Below, one piece after another: positions 44,283 to 55,975 of a DNA stretch of 64,000 bases (within the stretch, counting starts at the first letter, position 1; each line of letters begins with the position of its first letter). The translations under genes and the position numbers were made by a program. The notes under the pieces were generated by a model that worked only from the letters and a program-made list of their open reading frames with translations, had not been told where the DNA came from and searched no databases. This stretch comes from Cryptomeria japonica (lineage: Eukaryota > Streptophyta > Pinopsida > Cupressales > Cupressaceae): contig NC_081409.1 of the NCBI RefSeq assembly GCF_030272615.1, positions 650,410,468 through 650,474,467 on the forward strand, given 5' to 3'.

Positions 44283-45635
44283 ATGGAAGGCTATAAGCAA
44301 TCTCGGAGGATTGTGTATCTGCAAGAAGAGCTGGATCATGCTAATCAAGTGATTGCAGACATGCAAAGGCAAATACAAAAATCTCTGAAAGTGAGAAGAA
44401 GATTATCTGATGATTTCCAGGACTCTCAAGAGTTAGTGGAACAAATTGAGACATCATCTAAGAATAGTATATCTAAAGAGACTGAAGAATTGATTGGAGT
44501 ATTGAAAGAAAAGAACAAAGCACTGGTTGATCAACTAAAAGCAATGAAAAGAGAACATGAACATTTCAGCACATAGATGATTGAAAATCTTGATGCATTG
44601 AGGACAGCCGAGGATAAAGTAAGAGATCTAGAAAGAGAGAAACAACATCTTGAAGTCTTAGTATCTGATAAGAATGATGAAATCACAAGGATGATTGGAA
44701 TTCAACAAAACCTGTCAGATCAACTAGGCTATGCACATCATGAAGCAAATCTGAAAGATGGTGAGAATCAAGCATTGAAACTTGAAGTATCAAGGTTGAC
44801 CAATAAACTTGAAACAAAGAAGAAATCCAAAGAAACACTGAAGAAGAGTTATGAAGCATCAAAGATGTTGGATGAGTAACTGAATACAAGAAGACCCAAC
44901 AAAGATGCAGGACTTGGTTACAAAGGAAAAGAGTCAACTGAGAAGGGAATTCATACTACCGAGAGAGGGGAATCATCAAAGCAAGTTGGAAACAAGAAGG
45001 ACATTGAAAGAAAGAAGCCTGTTTGCAACTACTGTGGAAATCAAGGTCACACTACCAACATGTGCCAAATCAGAAAAAGTAAGCAACCGAATGTCACTAA
45101 GTCCAAAGGTTATTGTTACAATTTCAATAAATATGGTCACACATCTAATCAATGTAGGACAAAGTCTATTAACAATTATCAGAAGGCAAAATTCAAAGGG
45201 TTTTGTAAGAACTGAAATAGATATGGACATAGTACTGAGAAGTGTTGGTTTAAGCAAAAGAACTATATGTGGTATGCACACCGAGCAAATGCTAGAGGTT
45301 ACCGAACTCACACAAATCCTTACCGATAGTATTCTGCAGTACCATGAGATTACAATACAAGGATATGGTGTGAATGTTGTGGAAGATATGGGCATATAAG
45401 TGCCAACTGCTTTATAAGGTTTGGAATGAACAACCGAAGATCATGGAGAAATCCTGGTATGGCATGTTTTTATTGTCACAAAGTTGGACACTTAGCTAGA
45501 GATTGGAGATATCAACCTAGAAAAGAAACTGAGGAAATAAAAGAAAAATTAAAGATGATTTGGAAAAAGAAGGAAATTATGTCAAATAAAGAAAGCACCT
45601 TACCTACCAAGTTAGGTGCTCCTATTCCAAATTAA
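44283..45635 (+). pseudogene. NA-1 ORF1: Gag-like coiled coil with five CCHC-type knuckles
   Basis: One reading frame from the ATG at 44283 to 45635, interrupted by five stops, mainly TAG/TAA/TGA derivable from Gln or Arg codons. The N-terminal 200 residues are charged heptad-like helix (EGYKQSRRIVYLQEELDHAN, LVDQLKAMKREHEHF, VRDLEREKQHLEVL). Then come five knuckles: CNYCGNQGHTTNMC (about 45024), CYNFNKYGHTSNQC (45114; second Cys is Phe), CKN*NRYGHSTEKC (45204), CECCGRYGHISANC (45369) and CFYCHKVGHLARDW (45465; last Cys is Trp). The end is basic (LKMIWKKKE). It lacks the UBN2 capsid core seen in copia-2 Gag. An RNA-binding role is inferred from the knuckles. Confidence 0.75.
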
Positions 45636-46159
45636 TCGGTAAAGGTATGAATGGACTGCATTCTCTCAAGGTTAAATCTTAACAGTTCCTATTCTATTAT
45701 GTACTTAATTCAAAATTTGCATAATTAAGATGTATTAGTAAGTTTGAAATTCTATCAAAAGTCTGTTGGAGCACTTTATAGGAAACCTATCTAGTCAGTG
45801 AATACAGGAAGTTTGGTTACTCGGTTAAAGCGGAAAAAGGAAAGAAAGTTAAGTGGAATTGAGTGCATTTAATGTTTTTGACCTAACCAGCACGGAGCCC
45901 GATAAGGTATATTGTGTACTTAAAAGCATTTTCACGGTCATTTTTACTTACCAAGTTTTCGAGAGAGCAGAGCAAGCAAATCTAAGGTGATCAAACCTCC
46001 TACAAAGCAAATTCAAGGTATTTACATCAATCTCAACGCATTGTTAATTTGGTTTACTGATCTTATCAAGTTGCTATTATCTGCTAAGTATAAAGCGTCT
46101 ACCGTTTGAAAATCCTAAAACCCTAAGGATCCTTTGTTAGCTTTTATCTAAAATCTACA

Positions 46160-47841
46160 ATGGCGCCTAAGATCCAAGATCCTATTGTTGTTAAGAATGT
46201 AGAAAAGCCCTCACTAAAATATTCTTTAACTCCCAAAGTTGCTTATGAACTGGATGACAAAACCGCATTTTTACTTATCCCGGATAGAGTGTTGTTAGTC
46301 GAGGATGTGAGATTCTTCACCAAATGTCATGTTGAAGAACTCGGTCATGTTGAAATCACAGACAACTATGATGAGCTATATACCGATGGTAAATTAAATA
46401 GCAAGTATGGGCACATTAAGATCAAGAATTAACTGAAGCCCTAACCTATCCCCGTGTGTTCAAACCCCAGTGGGTCAAGTTTATTTTGAGCAGAGTTCAT
46501 GATGATTTCATGTGGTTAGAAGAGAAACCATTTAAGATTACCAAGGAAATCATTCATCTGATTATCGGTTACCCTATTTATGATCATGCACGAGCCCAAA
46601 AGATGATATCACAGAAGGAATTGATCAGTTTAACCGGAGTGGAATCTAATTGTAGAGGACTGAAATTGAACAATGTCACAGATGAAGAACTAAAATTTGC
46701 CATTAGAGTAATTGGTTACTATTTCTTCCAATCGGTAAGGGAAAATAGTGTACCTTGTGCAAAAGTAGACCTAGCATACAAAATTGTGAAAAAGGGAATG
46801 AAAATTGATCTATGTGAGGTGTTGTTGAAGAACATGTTTGAGAATCTGAACACCATCAGGAAGCCGAAGAAGTACAACTCGGCAAATACACTAAAGTTTG
46901 GATCATTACTTGTATGCATGTTTTTCTATTTTGAAAAATTCTTTCCATTAGTTGGTAAAGTTGTTTGGGAACTACACTTACCAATCACCCATCAGATTAA
47001 TGACTTCATCAAGAAGTTAGGTGATAATTTAAATGATATTATGGATGATTACTTCAGTAAATTTCAAGAGAAAATGCATAACAGATATAGAATTCCACCC
47101 CAGCTAGTGGAGAAATACAAAAATGATATATGTTTTGAAGTTGACACTGATTACTGTTATGTGAATGCTGTGGAACCGAGAACTCAATCTTTGTCACCTA
47201 TGGGATTCGAGATTTATTTTGACATCACACAACAACAAATTGATGCATTTCTCACATTATCGAGGCATGCTACCGAGCTGAGGTATGGAGCCTATGAGGA
47301 AGTGAAGGAAAAGATAAAGGTGAGCATTGTAGTACCCAAAGCTACAAGAAAGGCTACAAATATGATAAAGGCATTATTAGAGAAATTCGAGGAAGACTCT
47401 TCCTCCACACCTGTCAAAGGCACTTTAGCCATTACCGAAGAGGAATCTGAAGGCCAAGAGGCAGCTATAACACTGAGCACTGAATTGCCTAAGGGTAAAG
47501 TGTTGAAAAGAAAGAAACTGGATTCATCAAAGGCCTCACCGACTCCACCAGCAAAGCGACCGAACACTAGAGAATCTGCAGCCTCACCGAGTAAGAAAAC
47601 AAAAAGTGTCACTGTTCCCAAGGTAACAAAAACATACAAGAAATCTACTCGGAGACTCATTTTGGCAAAAGAGTCTAGTGATACCGAATCTGAGGATGCA
47701 AGCAAATTTCAGATTATCAAGAGCAAGAAGGTAAATGTACATAGTGTTGAAAACTTTTGTGCTAATCTGAAAGAATATGGTGGATTTGGAGGATTTAGAT
47801 ATGTTAAGTATGAAACTAGGAATAATGATGACAAGAGATAA
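46160..47841 (+). pseudogene. NA-1 ORF2, N-terminal conserved domain and basic linker (unknown protein)
   Basis: Not recognised. It starts at the ATG at 46160 (MAPKIQDPIVVKNVEK); a one-base frame change near 46429 shifts it into the 461-codon open stretch ending at 47841. The conserved part (about 46200-47250) contains VKFILSRVHDDFMWLEEKPF, IGYPIYDHARAQKMIS, YYFFQSVRENSVPC, IDLCEVLLKNMFENL, LVCMFFYFEKFFPLVGKVVW and VEPRTQSLSPMGFEIYFDI, and is paralleled in NA-2. A Ser/Pro/Lys linker follows (about 47490-47660) with KRKKLDSSK and PAKRPNTRE, possible nuclear localisation signals. No catalytic motif of a retroelement enzyme. Confidence 0.75.
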
Positions 47842-49521
47842 ATTGAAGAAGCTGTCATCTGCACACTTCTAAAATTCTAGTTAGCTCCACTGGAACTATC
47901 TAAGTCACTTCCAAATGAACTATATTTACATATTGATAATAGGTGGAAGTATGCAATGGACTTGGAGAAACAGATCAGAGAAAGAAGTCCTGTACATCTC
48001 TTTCCTAACATGTCAGTAGCTGAAATAAAGGAACATCTGACAACCTACAACTCAAAGTTTCTCGTCAAACAAAGAGCCTTAAAACTAATGAATGGGCTGT
48101 ATATTGAAGTAGAAAATGAAACAAAAGCACAGTGGCAAGAAATCTTTAAAATCAAGGATGTCGATGAGCAAGTTGAAGTTGAAATTGTTGATATCATCGA
48201 GGAAGATCCTGATGTTACCGAGCAAGACCCTATTGACACCATTCAAATAGATGAAGATGTCATGGATACAAAGGCACCAGAACAGGAAATGATAGAAGCC
48301 AATGCATATGAAAAAATTGTATCCAGTGAATCAATCTTGGAACAAGTTTAGCCTTATCCACCAGTTAATCAACCTGTCTCAACCGAAACCCCTCAAGATA
48401 CAGATCAAGGCATCGAAGGTCACAAGTCTACAGCAGGAGAAGGTACTACTCAAGAACAGACGTCTCAAGCACCTTCTAGCATTGAGAATGTTGTAACTAA
48501 AACACCAAGTATCGAGACACCAAAGGACACTACAAAGGCAAAAGAAACTGACCAAAGTGTTGCCTCTACCGAGCAACCTACCGAGGGTCATCAAGCCTCA
48601 CAAGCCATTGTGTTAGTTCCATCAGTGAAAGGTAAAGAAAAGAAGATGAAAAAGCATAGTTTTAAAGTTGATTTGTCAAAACCAATAGTGTTGCCCAATA
48701 TAGATATATCAAAATTAAAGGGGCAAGAACTCATTGATTTCAGTGAACTATGCAAAGCAAAGGCTGAACAAGAGAAGCAAATGGCGATTCAAAAGAAAAA
48801 TAAAGTACTTTAGAGGGTGAAAGCACTCTTAATAGATATGCTACCTGAAGCTATAGTGTCAACAGATGCAACCATCCACATTCAACTGGATGAACTCCTA
48901 ACAAAGATAGAGACATCTGGAGTAGATGCATTAGAATATTTGAGCAAGCTAAAAGACAAGGAGCTCACTGCAAAAATGATAGAAGAGGTATAGAAAGCTA
49001 TAGCTATTGGCAAAGTTAAACTTGTCAAATTTATTGTTGAGTTGACTCCTCAACTCAAGCACATTCTTTATTTATTTTAGAAACTATGTACATTTTCTCT
49101 ATTCATTAAAGACATAAAAAATAAAACAACAGCAATTGAGAAAGAGATCACCGATCTCTCAAATAAGTTGACCACAGAGCCAAATTCAGTTCAGAATTTC
49201 TATACAAAGCTACAATAGCTCATGGATCAACAATTAGACCTAAGAAATGAAGAACATAAGATCAAAATGGACATAATGACACTTCAGACATTATTCCTTC
49301 CTCATCTTTCATCCGTCCAAGAACAGATCAACCGAGCCACCTCCTTATCTACTACATAAGAGGGAAGCACTCTAGATGGCTTAATATCATTATTGGTTGA
49401 TATTAAAGCACGTAATTCTTTAATGGACAGTGTAAAGGATGCCCTCTCTGTTGCTCTCACTAAAGCACAAACCAAGTATAAATCCATTTTTGACCAGTTG
49501 CCTCCACCAAATGGTAACTAA
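47842..49521 (+). pseudogene. NA-1 ORF2, C-terminal acidic and coiled-coil region
   Basis: Same frame as the 461-codon stretch, continuing through eight stops, mostly where a CAG/CAA Gln codon is plausible (VL*RVKAL, KLQ*LMDQ, STT*EGS). It has an acidic segment (VEVEIVDIIEEDPDVTEQD), a Thr/Gln/Glu-rich low-complexity stretch (48360-48620), a basic patch (KGKEKKMKKHSFKVDLSKP), then helices likely to coil (TAIEKEITDLSNKL). It ends near DQLPPPNGN at 49521. If the stops are read through, ORF2 would be more than 1,100 codons, large for a non-autonomous element. Confidence 0.68.
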
Positions 49522-49531
49522 GTCTTGATGT

Positions 49532-49857
49532 TTGTCAAAAAGGGGGAGTGATACAGTATTAGCGGAGTGATATAGTATTCAAAGTATCAAACAAAAGGAG
49601 TGTACTATACAGGGGGAGTACACCAAGCAGAGTGAGCAGAGTATCCAAGAACAGTGAACTGAGTAATGAACAGAACAACATGCAAAATCAGAGTTTTGTA
49701 CAGTATATTGATAAGGGGAGTATATCTGGATTTATTATTTTATTGACTATTGTATATACTGTCAGTATAGTCAAATTTTGCAAGTATATAGATTATTGAG
49801 TTATAACTTTGAAAGTAGTTTTTGTCAAACATCTCAACTAATGTCAAAAGGGGAGAT
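49532..49857 (+). other. NA-1 3' untranslated region with two purine tracts
   Basis: TTGTCAAAAAGGGGGAGTGA (49532-49551) just after ORF2 and TGTCAAAAGGGGAGAT (49842-49857) abutting the 3' LTR. The second is positioned as the polypurine tract. The pair is paralleled in copia-2 and NA-2. The sequence between them is non-coding. Confidence 0.75.
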
Positions 49858-51047
49858 TGTTACAACTTATCAAGTTGCCATTAGTTTTGTGTTCAAAGTT
49901 ATTCTATATACTCTAGTCAGTTACTACTACCAAAATATTCAGTCGATATGCATAGTCAAGTCAGTTATAGAAGAAAGTAGTCTCAGAGCGCAGTATACAC
50001 TGAGCTGTCTACCGAGTATCATTCCATGTCTACCGAGTAGCAAAGATGACACACCGAGTTGATATACACCGAGTGAAACGTGTTACCAGATTCATTGAAC
50101 CTGGACATACATATGAAAATGTGTTACAAGATCGAGGTACATAGAACCGTTATCACATTAGAAATTGCACTTAAAGATTGTGTATGATTTTGAGGTCATC
50201 TAACCAATGAAATATTTTGCATGGTTATTCATTTGATAAAACATGTTTGTAAGATCGAAGCAATGAAAGGATCACTGTCATAAGAGATCTATTTATACAA
50301 CATGGATTAAGATTAGAAACATACATGTAGCATGACAGAAAGGAAGATATAGAGATATATGAAGCAAGACATGTGAAAGCACTAAGGGTTATGACTATTA
50401 CAGAGACACATAGGTCATCAAGAAGGATTTTAGAGAACACTCAAAGAACAAAGTAAACAGAAGGGTTTACCAAGTTACTATATGGGTTACCGAGGTATGC
50501 TAGAAGCAAGGTAATCATATTCTGAGCACATAGAATCTGCTATAACATTCCAGATGTAAAGTTGTAGATATTTGTAATAATTTATTATAATATTTTGAAG
50601 TTGTAAGAGAAACCTTTAACAGGGTAAAAGACTCTAATCAAGTCTATAAATTGTAAAGCCTCTAATCAGGTGCAACATTTAGATGAAGTGTTGTAAAATC
50701 CTTTAGCAAGGTAGATCTAACAGATCTTGTTACTCCTAACAGGGTAAGCTATCAGAAATAGCTAAACATGTAGCTCTAACCGAGCACCCTTTATTATTGC
50801 AGTAGTGAAGTTGTGGGTGCCATCCCCATTGCAGTTTTTCTCTCTAACGAAGATTTTCTGCGTAACCAAAATATATGTGTTATGGAGTGAATCATGTATG
50901 ATTGTTATCTATTTGTTTTAGCTTTATATTATGTTATTGCACTATTTAGTTTATGCATAACAGTAAAGTTATTGTTGAAGAAAAGTTTTGGAGTACTGAT
51001 TCACCCCTCCCCTCTTAGTACATTAGCTTTCCATATTGGGCATAACA
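49858..51047 (+). repeat. NA-1 3' LTR
   Basis: 1190 bp, TGTTACAACTTATC...GGGCATAACA, pair of 43034-44220 with scattered single-base differences. Contains the hairpin at 50993-51021. Confidence 0.92.
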
Positions 51048-51318
51048 GCGTCAACTCCGTTTGACCTTCATTTTTTGATTCAGTATGATGTTCTTCTTCT
51101 TCATCACTTACATCCTCAATATGTTGACCTCTTCTCTATGCGATCTCAACAACATTCAAATGAGCTGCAATCTGCCTCAACATGTCCATCACCGCCGAAT
51201 CAACATCTCTCTGGTTTCCACCTCTCACATTACCTCTTCACGCGATAGGAGCAAGTCCTTTGTAGTTGCAGGTCCAATCCGCAATCTTCCACCCTACAAC
51301 ATCATTCAACAGGACGAA
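51048..51318 (-). pseudogene. chromo-2 Gag, N-terminal part
   Basis: Minus-strand translation beyond the NA-1 insertion gives a Gag N-terminus with RDVDSAVMDMLRQIAAHLNV, EDVSDEEEEHHTE and NEGQTELT, directly downstream of the PBS. It continues into DERLIRALTNVN at 43033. Confidence 0.75.
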
Positions 51319-51336
51319 CCTTTGCTTTGATACCAA
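51319..51336 (-). other. chromo-2 primer-binding site (tRNA-Met)
   Basis: Minus strand TTGGTATCAAAGCAAAGG, four bases from the LTR start at 51341; TGGTATCAAAGC differs by one base from the canonical initiator tRNA-Met complement. Confidence 0.85.
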
Positions 51337-51340
51337 CTGG

Positions 51341-51720
51341 TGTAGTCACGGATAGGAGGATCTCGAAAGGGGAAGTTTGGTTTGTGCAACAAGATAAAAA
51401 AACAACTCAATACAACTCAGGAGAAAGAGATAATGCCAAATCAGGAGTGGATCAATTTATTGATTCAAATACAATTTCCTGTAACATTTGGCTTACATGC
51501 ATGCAACTACCCTATTAAAAATATACATCCACATGCATCAATACAGAAGCAAACATTGGATTCAAATTACAATATACTATTCTATATCAAGAATAATCAG
51601 TCTCCTCTATGATTCTAAGGTCAAATACATTATTATATAACATCTAGGAACATCTAGGTCGACCAGGAAAGATCACATTCCCCAAAGCAAGGAAAATGAA
51701 ATGTGTAGATAGGTTGGCCC
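51341..51720 (-). repeat. chromo-2 5' LTR, interrupted
   Basis: Matches 36723-36743 plus 37938-38312 and stops at GGTTGGCCC (51720), where the left copy continues CAAAGATGAG. The remainder is displaced by the Tat-like element at 51723 and is not found again in the window. Confidence 0.87.
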
Positions 51721-51722
51721 TA

Positions 51723-53019
51723 TGTGTGTGAAAAGTGGTAATCCCGTAAGCTGTAAGACACAAACATTTCAATAAATCATTGCATGCATGGTTAGACATA
51801 TATAATCAATGAATGTGAAAACCATAACAAATCGACCTATTGCCTCCTAAAAGATGTGAGTATAGACTTTCTCTCATATTTATCTAAGTAATACCAGTGA
51901 CTAGACTACATCAAGATGAAGGATTTAATCTATATGAACACAAAATTAAGCTAAATGGATGCAAGATTAAGCTAGATGGATGCAAGAATAAGCTAGATGA
52001 ATGCAAGCAATCAAGATTAAACTAATATGCAATAATCTCAAAGCACAATATTCTTAAAGACTCTAGAGAAAAAACAACATAATAACAATAAATCTCCAGG
52101 GTGTCTTGATTGAGAGATGAAAGGCTGAATTTATAGAGAATCCAAAGAGAGACCAATGGTCAAGATTGATTAATGATGAGTGGTTGAGATTCTTGAAGAG
52201 AAAGCACAATCCAGTTGAATTGAAATGATTGGGTGCTTTGATTTAGTTTCAGAGGAGATAAGATTGAGTTGATTTTGAGATAAATTCAATAAAGCTTGAT
52301 TTAATGCATTTGAATTATAAGTCTGAGTTTGCATTGGAGATAAAATCAATTGAAGTAATGCACTTGAGATCAAATTAATTAATTTCATGCATATTTCTTT
52401 TATTTGCTCAAGATTTTTATTAGAAAAAGCCATTTTAATGCAATTGAATCCTTTTCCTCAAGATTGCTTTGAGTTTAAATTTAGAGAAAATGATTTATTC
52501 AATTTAATTACTTTTTTGAGATTTCTCAAGTTATCTCAAATTTAGAAAAAGAAATATCTCAAGTTGATTTCTTTTCTCATTTTAATTCATTTTTTTGCAA
52601 ATTGATTCTTTTTTTGCAAATTAATTCTTTTTTTTCAAATTAATTCTTTTTTTTCAAATTAATTCATTTTTTCAAATTAATTCATTTTTTCAAATTAATT
52701 CATTTTTTTCAAATTAATTCATTTTGGTAAATTAATTCCTTTTTGATGATTTAATGGCAAATTTATTAATTAATTAAATATACTAGGATATTTAATTAAA
52801 TAATTATGATAATTGATTAAACTGATTTACTTGGAATGATTAATTAAATAAATAAAAATTTAATTAATTTAGAATGATTTATTTGCCATGTGACATTGAT
52901 GATCGAGGAATTAATTAATTAGATGCTCAAGGTTCATTTAATTGTCTTTGGTTAGGATCTTGGTGATGTAGTTGAGATTAGGGGCCCATGGTTTAGATGA
53001 CCATTTTTAGGGTATTACA
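51723..53019 (-). repeat. Tat-like element (Tat-3) 3' LTR
   Basis: About 1.3 kb, TGTGTGTGAAAAG...GGTATTACA on the plus strand, so in sense it starts TGTAATACCCTAAAAATGG. The polypurine tract abuts at the right. AT-rich, with a tandem repeat at 52581-52742. The left boundary is set by loss of chromo-2 LTR homology; the exact first base is uncertain by 2-3 nt. Confidence 0.75.
52581..52742. repeat. Tandem repeat, about nine units of 17-20 bp
   Basis: Units of CAAATTAATTCATTTTTT with variation in T-run length and one or two base changes (CAAATTGATTCTTTTTTTG at the left end, TAAATTAATTCCTTTTTG at the right). Confidence 0.88.
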
Positions 53020-53033
53020 TTTGCCCCTCTTTG
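53020..53033 (-). other. Tat-3 polypurine tract
   Basis: Minus strand CAAAGAGGGGCAAA directly precedes the LTR start TGTAATACCC. Confidence 0.75.
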
Positions 53034-53180
53034 AATTGATGTGCAGGCAACACATTGATTCAAAGAATAGTTGATTTCAAATAGATATCAGTTCTGAACT
53101 GGATGGATCACAAACCGATGAAGAGTAAGATGTTCAGCTTGATTTAAAGTGATGAAATTGAACTGATTGATCAAAGCAAT

Positions 53181-53330
53181 ACCGATCATGAACTTGATTG
53201 AACTAGGACCGATGAAGAGCGAGATACCGATCTAGAACTTGATTAAACTAGAATCGATTGAGAAAAGAGATAATACCAATTCCAAACTTGATTGAACAAG
53301 AACCGATTAGCAAAACAGAATGTCCAGCTT
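53181..53330. repeat. Degenerate direct repeat, about three units of 50-55 bp
   Basis: Units centred on ATACCGATC-TGAACTTGATTGAACTAG-ACCGATGA. Variants at about 53181, 53229 and 53271. Confidence 0.6.
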
Positions 53331-54051
53331 GATTTGATGTGACAAAACTAAACACCGATTTGAAGATTGATTCAGATGAGGACAATCACTGATATGCCCC
53401 TAAAGATTGTTTTTATTTGACATCGAAGAATCTCAACTTGATATGATGCAATATAGTTAAGATTCCCCTAGTAACAAGGTTTTAGTTGATTTGATTTGAT
53501 TGATATTCGATTAATCTTTGATTAAAAATATTTTTTGCTCGACTTTAGATGAAGAGTTGAAATATTTCTTAACTTTTCAATGACGTAACCATTGATAATA
53601 TTGATGTAATAAGTATGCCCCCTCGAGAGCAAAATAGAAAGCTAGCAAGATCGCAACGATTTTAGGCAATTTTAATATAAAGATTTAGCAATGATAATAT
53701 GAGCATGGGGATTAATGTAAGAATTAATTTAAAATCAGAGTTGATTCAGAAAATATTTGAGCGCAAAGTGATGTGAAGATTGACCTGAAGATGGAAGTGC
53801 CAAGTGGTCAACATTGTGAGAATTTGACTAGAAAATTGACATCAGATTTTGAGTTTGATCCTGAAATTAGAAAAGAAATGTTGATTGTTTCAAATCCAGG
53901 CTTTTATTCAAAGGATGAAGAGAATAATGTTATCATGTTGAAATCACTTGAAATGCATAAAGCTTAGTATGAATGCAACCTAAAACTTAGTCGCTGGATT
54001 TGGTATGCTTATTTATCATCATTAAGCAATTTACAATGTCAAAGATAGAAA

Positions 54052-54160
54052 TAAGCACCAAGGCATGAAGAACCATGATGACCTGAATGTCGCGTCCTTT
54101 TGATTTAGCAAGCCAACATAAGCACCAAGGCATGAAGAGCCAGGATGACTTGAATGTTAC
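54052..54160. repeat. Direct repeat, two copies of about 38 bp
   Basis: AAGCACCAAGGCATGAAGAA at 54054 and AAGCACCAAGGCATGAAGAG at 54122, both followed by CCA(T/G)GATGAC(C/T)TGAATG. Spacing about 70 bp. Confidence 0.8.
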
Positions 54161-55569
54161 TTGAGTTCAAACACACTAGACAAAACAATGTTCCTTCCTT
54201 TTCATATGCAATACTGTTTATCTTGTTCGCAATGACCCTTTTATCGTTCATATCCTAGGATAGATTAAGCATTCATCCAGATTGCACAATAAAGAAATTT
54301 ACTCAAAATAGACAAGGAAATTATTCCAACCTCCCTGTAGCATACAAATAAATGGACTCAAGGTATGTGTGGCGATTTCAATTTTATGTGAAGACACTTA
54401 TCACAGACACCCAGCTTATGAGATGTTTTCAGATCATCAGAATCATTCCTACAAGCAGAAAACAAAGAAAAGTATTATGCCCCCAGTCCTTGCTCCTCTT
54501 AGTCAAGATAGACTTCCTTGAGTTACTTAGAGGGAATAATAAATGAAAAAAAAATTAAAAGAAAACATACAAAGAAAATTTCAATCATATCTCAAATAGT
54601 TTTGGTGATTGTTTTCATTGTTCTTGGTTTGCCTATTTACTCAGTGGTAAAACCCTACATTGGATAAGAGACATGTGACCGACTTAGATTGGATTTCTGG
54701 TACTACTGACAGAAAGACGACTTGGTTAAACTACTTAGGACATTTAGATTGATCGGCCGATTACCCTAAGACTAAGATATTGATCAGTTTCAAGCCATGA
54801 GGGTTCCAAAAAGAACCAGGGTATCACAAAGGCAACTAAAGGATATGTACAAGCTAAAGAAAAGATGCAGGAAAGCGGGAAATAAAACAAGAAATGCCAA
54901 ATATGTGTTGATAGATGGAGCACTTCAGTACAAGAGGCACCTATTTACCGGGTTTTCACCTTCTTGGCAGATATTTATGACTTTTTATGATTTTTATGAT
55001 TTTTTTTAGGACATTTTATAATTTTTTTTCTTGGATTTTTTTAGCTATGCCCCCAATATGCAGACCTATATGACAGGATGATCTGCAAAATGCATGTGGA
55101 GACAATGAATTTTTGATATGACCTATGTTAATGCAATATGCATTTCCTATTTGAACAAGAATGATTTTGTTTGTTTAGGATTTTGTAATACACCAATTGA
55201 ATTGGAGGTACAAAAAATTTCATAGATAAGCGGTCAATCGATCCTTAAGGTCCCTTAGAACATCCAAATTAACACACTTAGTGATTAGGATTTACAAATG
55301 GAGATGTGGAAAACTTCCCCATTGGTTCTTGAAATTGTGATCTTCTTTTGTCCATGTGGTGTGCAAATGAGTTAATTCCTGCTCTTGTGTTCACTAAAGA
55401 TCCTTAGCATCCTATATGACTAGCTACGTGGATTATTCTAACTTCAAAAGCATCCCAAATAGAGCCTCGCTGGCAACAAGCTTTTAGAGCTCCAACGAGG
55501 TTATAGACTGCAATTTCTCAAATATTGCTCCATTGCCAGTAGGTGTTCATAGCCTTGATGGAGTTATTT

Positions 55570-55975
55570 GCATGTTCCCATAGTCAAGTTTTTTGTCACA
55601 TCCACATACATGATATTTCTGTTATATATCACTAAAATAGGCTTATCATAAATAACTCTTTTATCCTTCAACATCTACTTCATCCAAATTACTTGAGTAC
55701 AATTGCTAGCAACAACAATGTATTTAGTCTCTACAGTAGATAAAGAAATAGAATTCTACTTCTTACTTGCCCAAGAGACCAACTTCTTACCCAAGAAGAA
55801 TGCACCACTAGTAGTACTCTTCCGATCATCAAAATCACCTGCCCAATCAACATCTATAAAAGCATTCAAGGTAAAGTCATCATTCTTAGGATACCACAAA
55901 CCAAAATCAACTATCCCTTTCAAATATCTGAATATCCTTTTTATAGTAGTGACGTGAGATTCCTAAGGATCAACT
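55570..55975 (-). pseudogene. copia-3 RNase H, degraded
   Basis: FIDVDWAGDFDDRKSTTSGA (upstream Asp site), LVSWASKK*NSISLSTVETK, VIWMKQML, YDKPI and a decayed VTKNLTMGTCK in place of the usual ISKNPVMHSRTK. The ADIFTKPL end motif is not seen. Confidence 0.88.

Larger units (their letters stand above)
43034..51047 (+). mobile_element. Non-autonomous LTR retrotransposon NA-1, complete
   Basis: 8014 bp on the plus strand: 5' LTR 43034-44220, PBS, Gag-like ORF1, unknown ORF2, two purine tracts, 3' LTR 49858-51047. No protease, integrase, RT or RNase H motif can be found between the LTRs, so it depended on a helper. It is inserted in chromo-2 gag. The flanks are CATCA (43029-43033) and, after one extra base, CGTCA (51049-51053), a plausible 5-bp duplication with one transition. 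The LTRs are nearly identical by eye, so the insertion is comparatively recent. Confidence 0.85.
36723..51720 (-). mobile_element. Ty3/gypsy chromovirus chromo-2
   Basis: Minus-strand gag, protease, RT, RNase H, integrase, chromodomain between two LTR copies starting TGCAGTCACAGATAGG (36723) and TGTAGTCACGGATAGG (51341). A tRNA-Met-type PBS lies at 51319-51336. It is inserted into NA-2 Gag. It hosts a solo LTR in its left LTR, NA-1 inside gag, and a Tat-like element from about 51721 in its right LTR. Confidence 0.9.
53034..55560 (-). mobile_element. Tat-3 3' noncoding region, truncated element
   Basis: About 2.5 kb with no RT, integrase or Gag motif. Its style resembles the 3' region of Tat-1: short direct repeats, and a stretch with GGTTTTCACCTTCTTGGCAG, TTATGATTTTT runs and ATGCCCCCAATATGC (54950-55065) comparable to 8985-9300. 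Coding domains would lie further right but are replaced by copia-3. Short ORFs here (53773-53967, 54352-54546, 54797-55009) are not supported as genes. Confidence 0.55.

Noticed and set aside
46420-46440. Possible programmed -1 frameshift joining the two parts of NA-1 ORF2
   Set aside because: No slippery heptamer is present, and the NA-2 homologue reads through the equivalent position in one frame, so a single-base indel in NA-1 is the simpler explanation.
54797-55009. 70-codon ORF starting MRVPKRTRVSQRQLKDMYKL
   Set aside because: Basic composition looks protein-like, but it lies in Tat-3 3' noncoding DNA, has no homologue in the window and no conserved motif.
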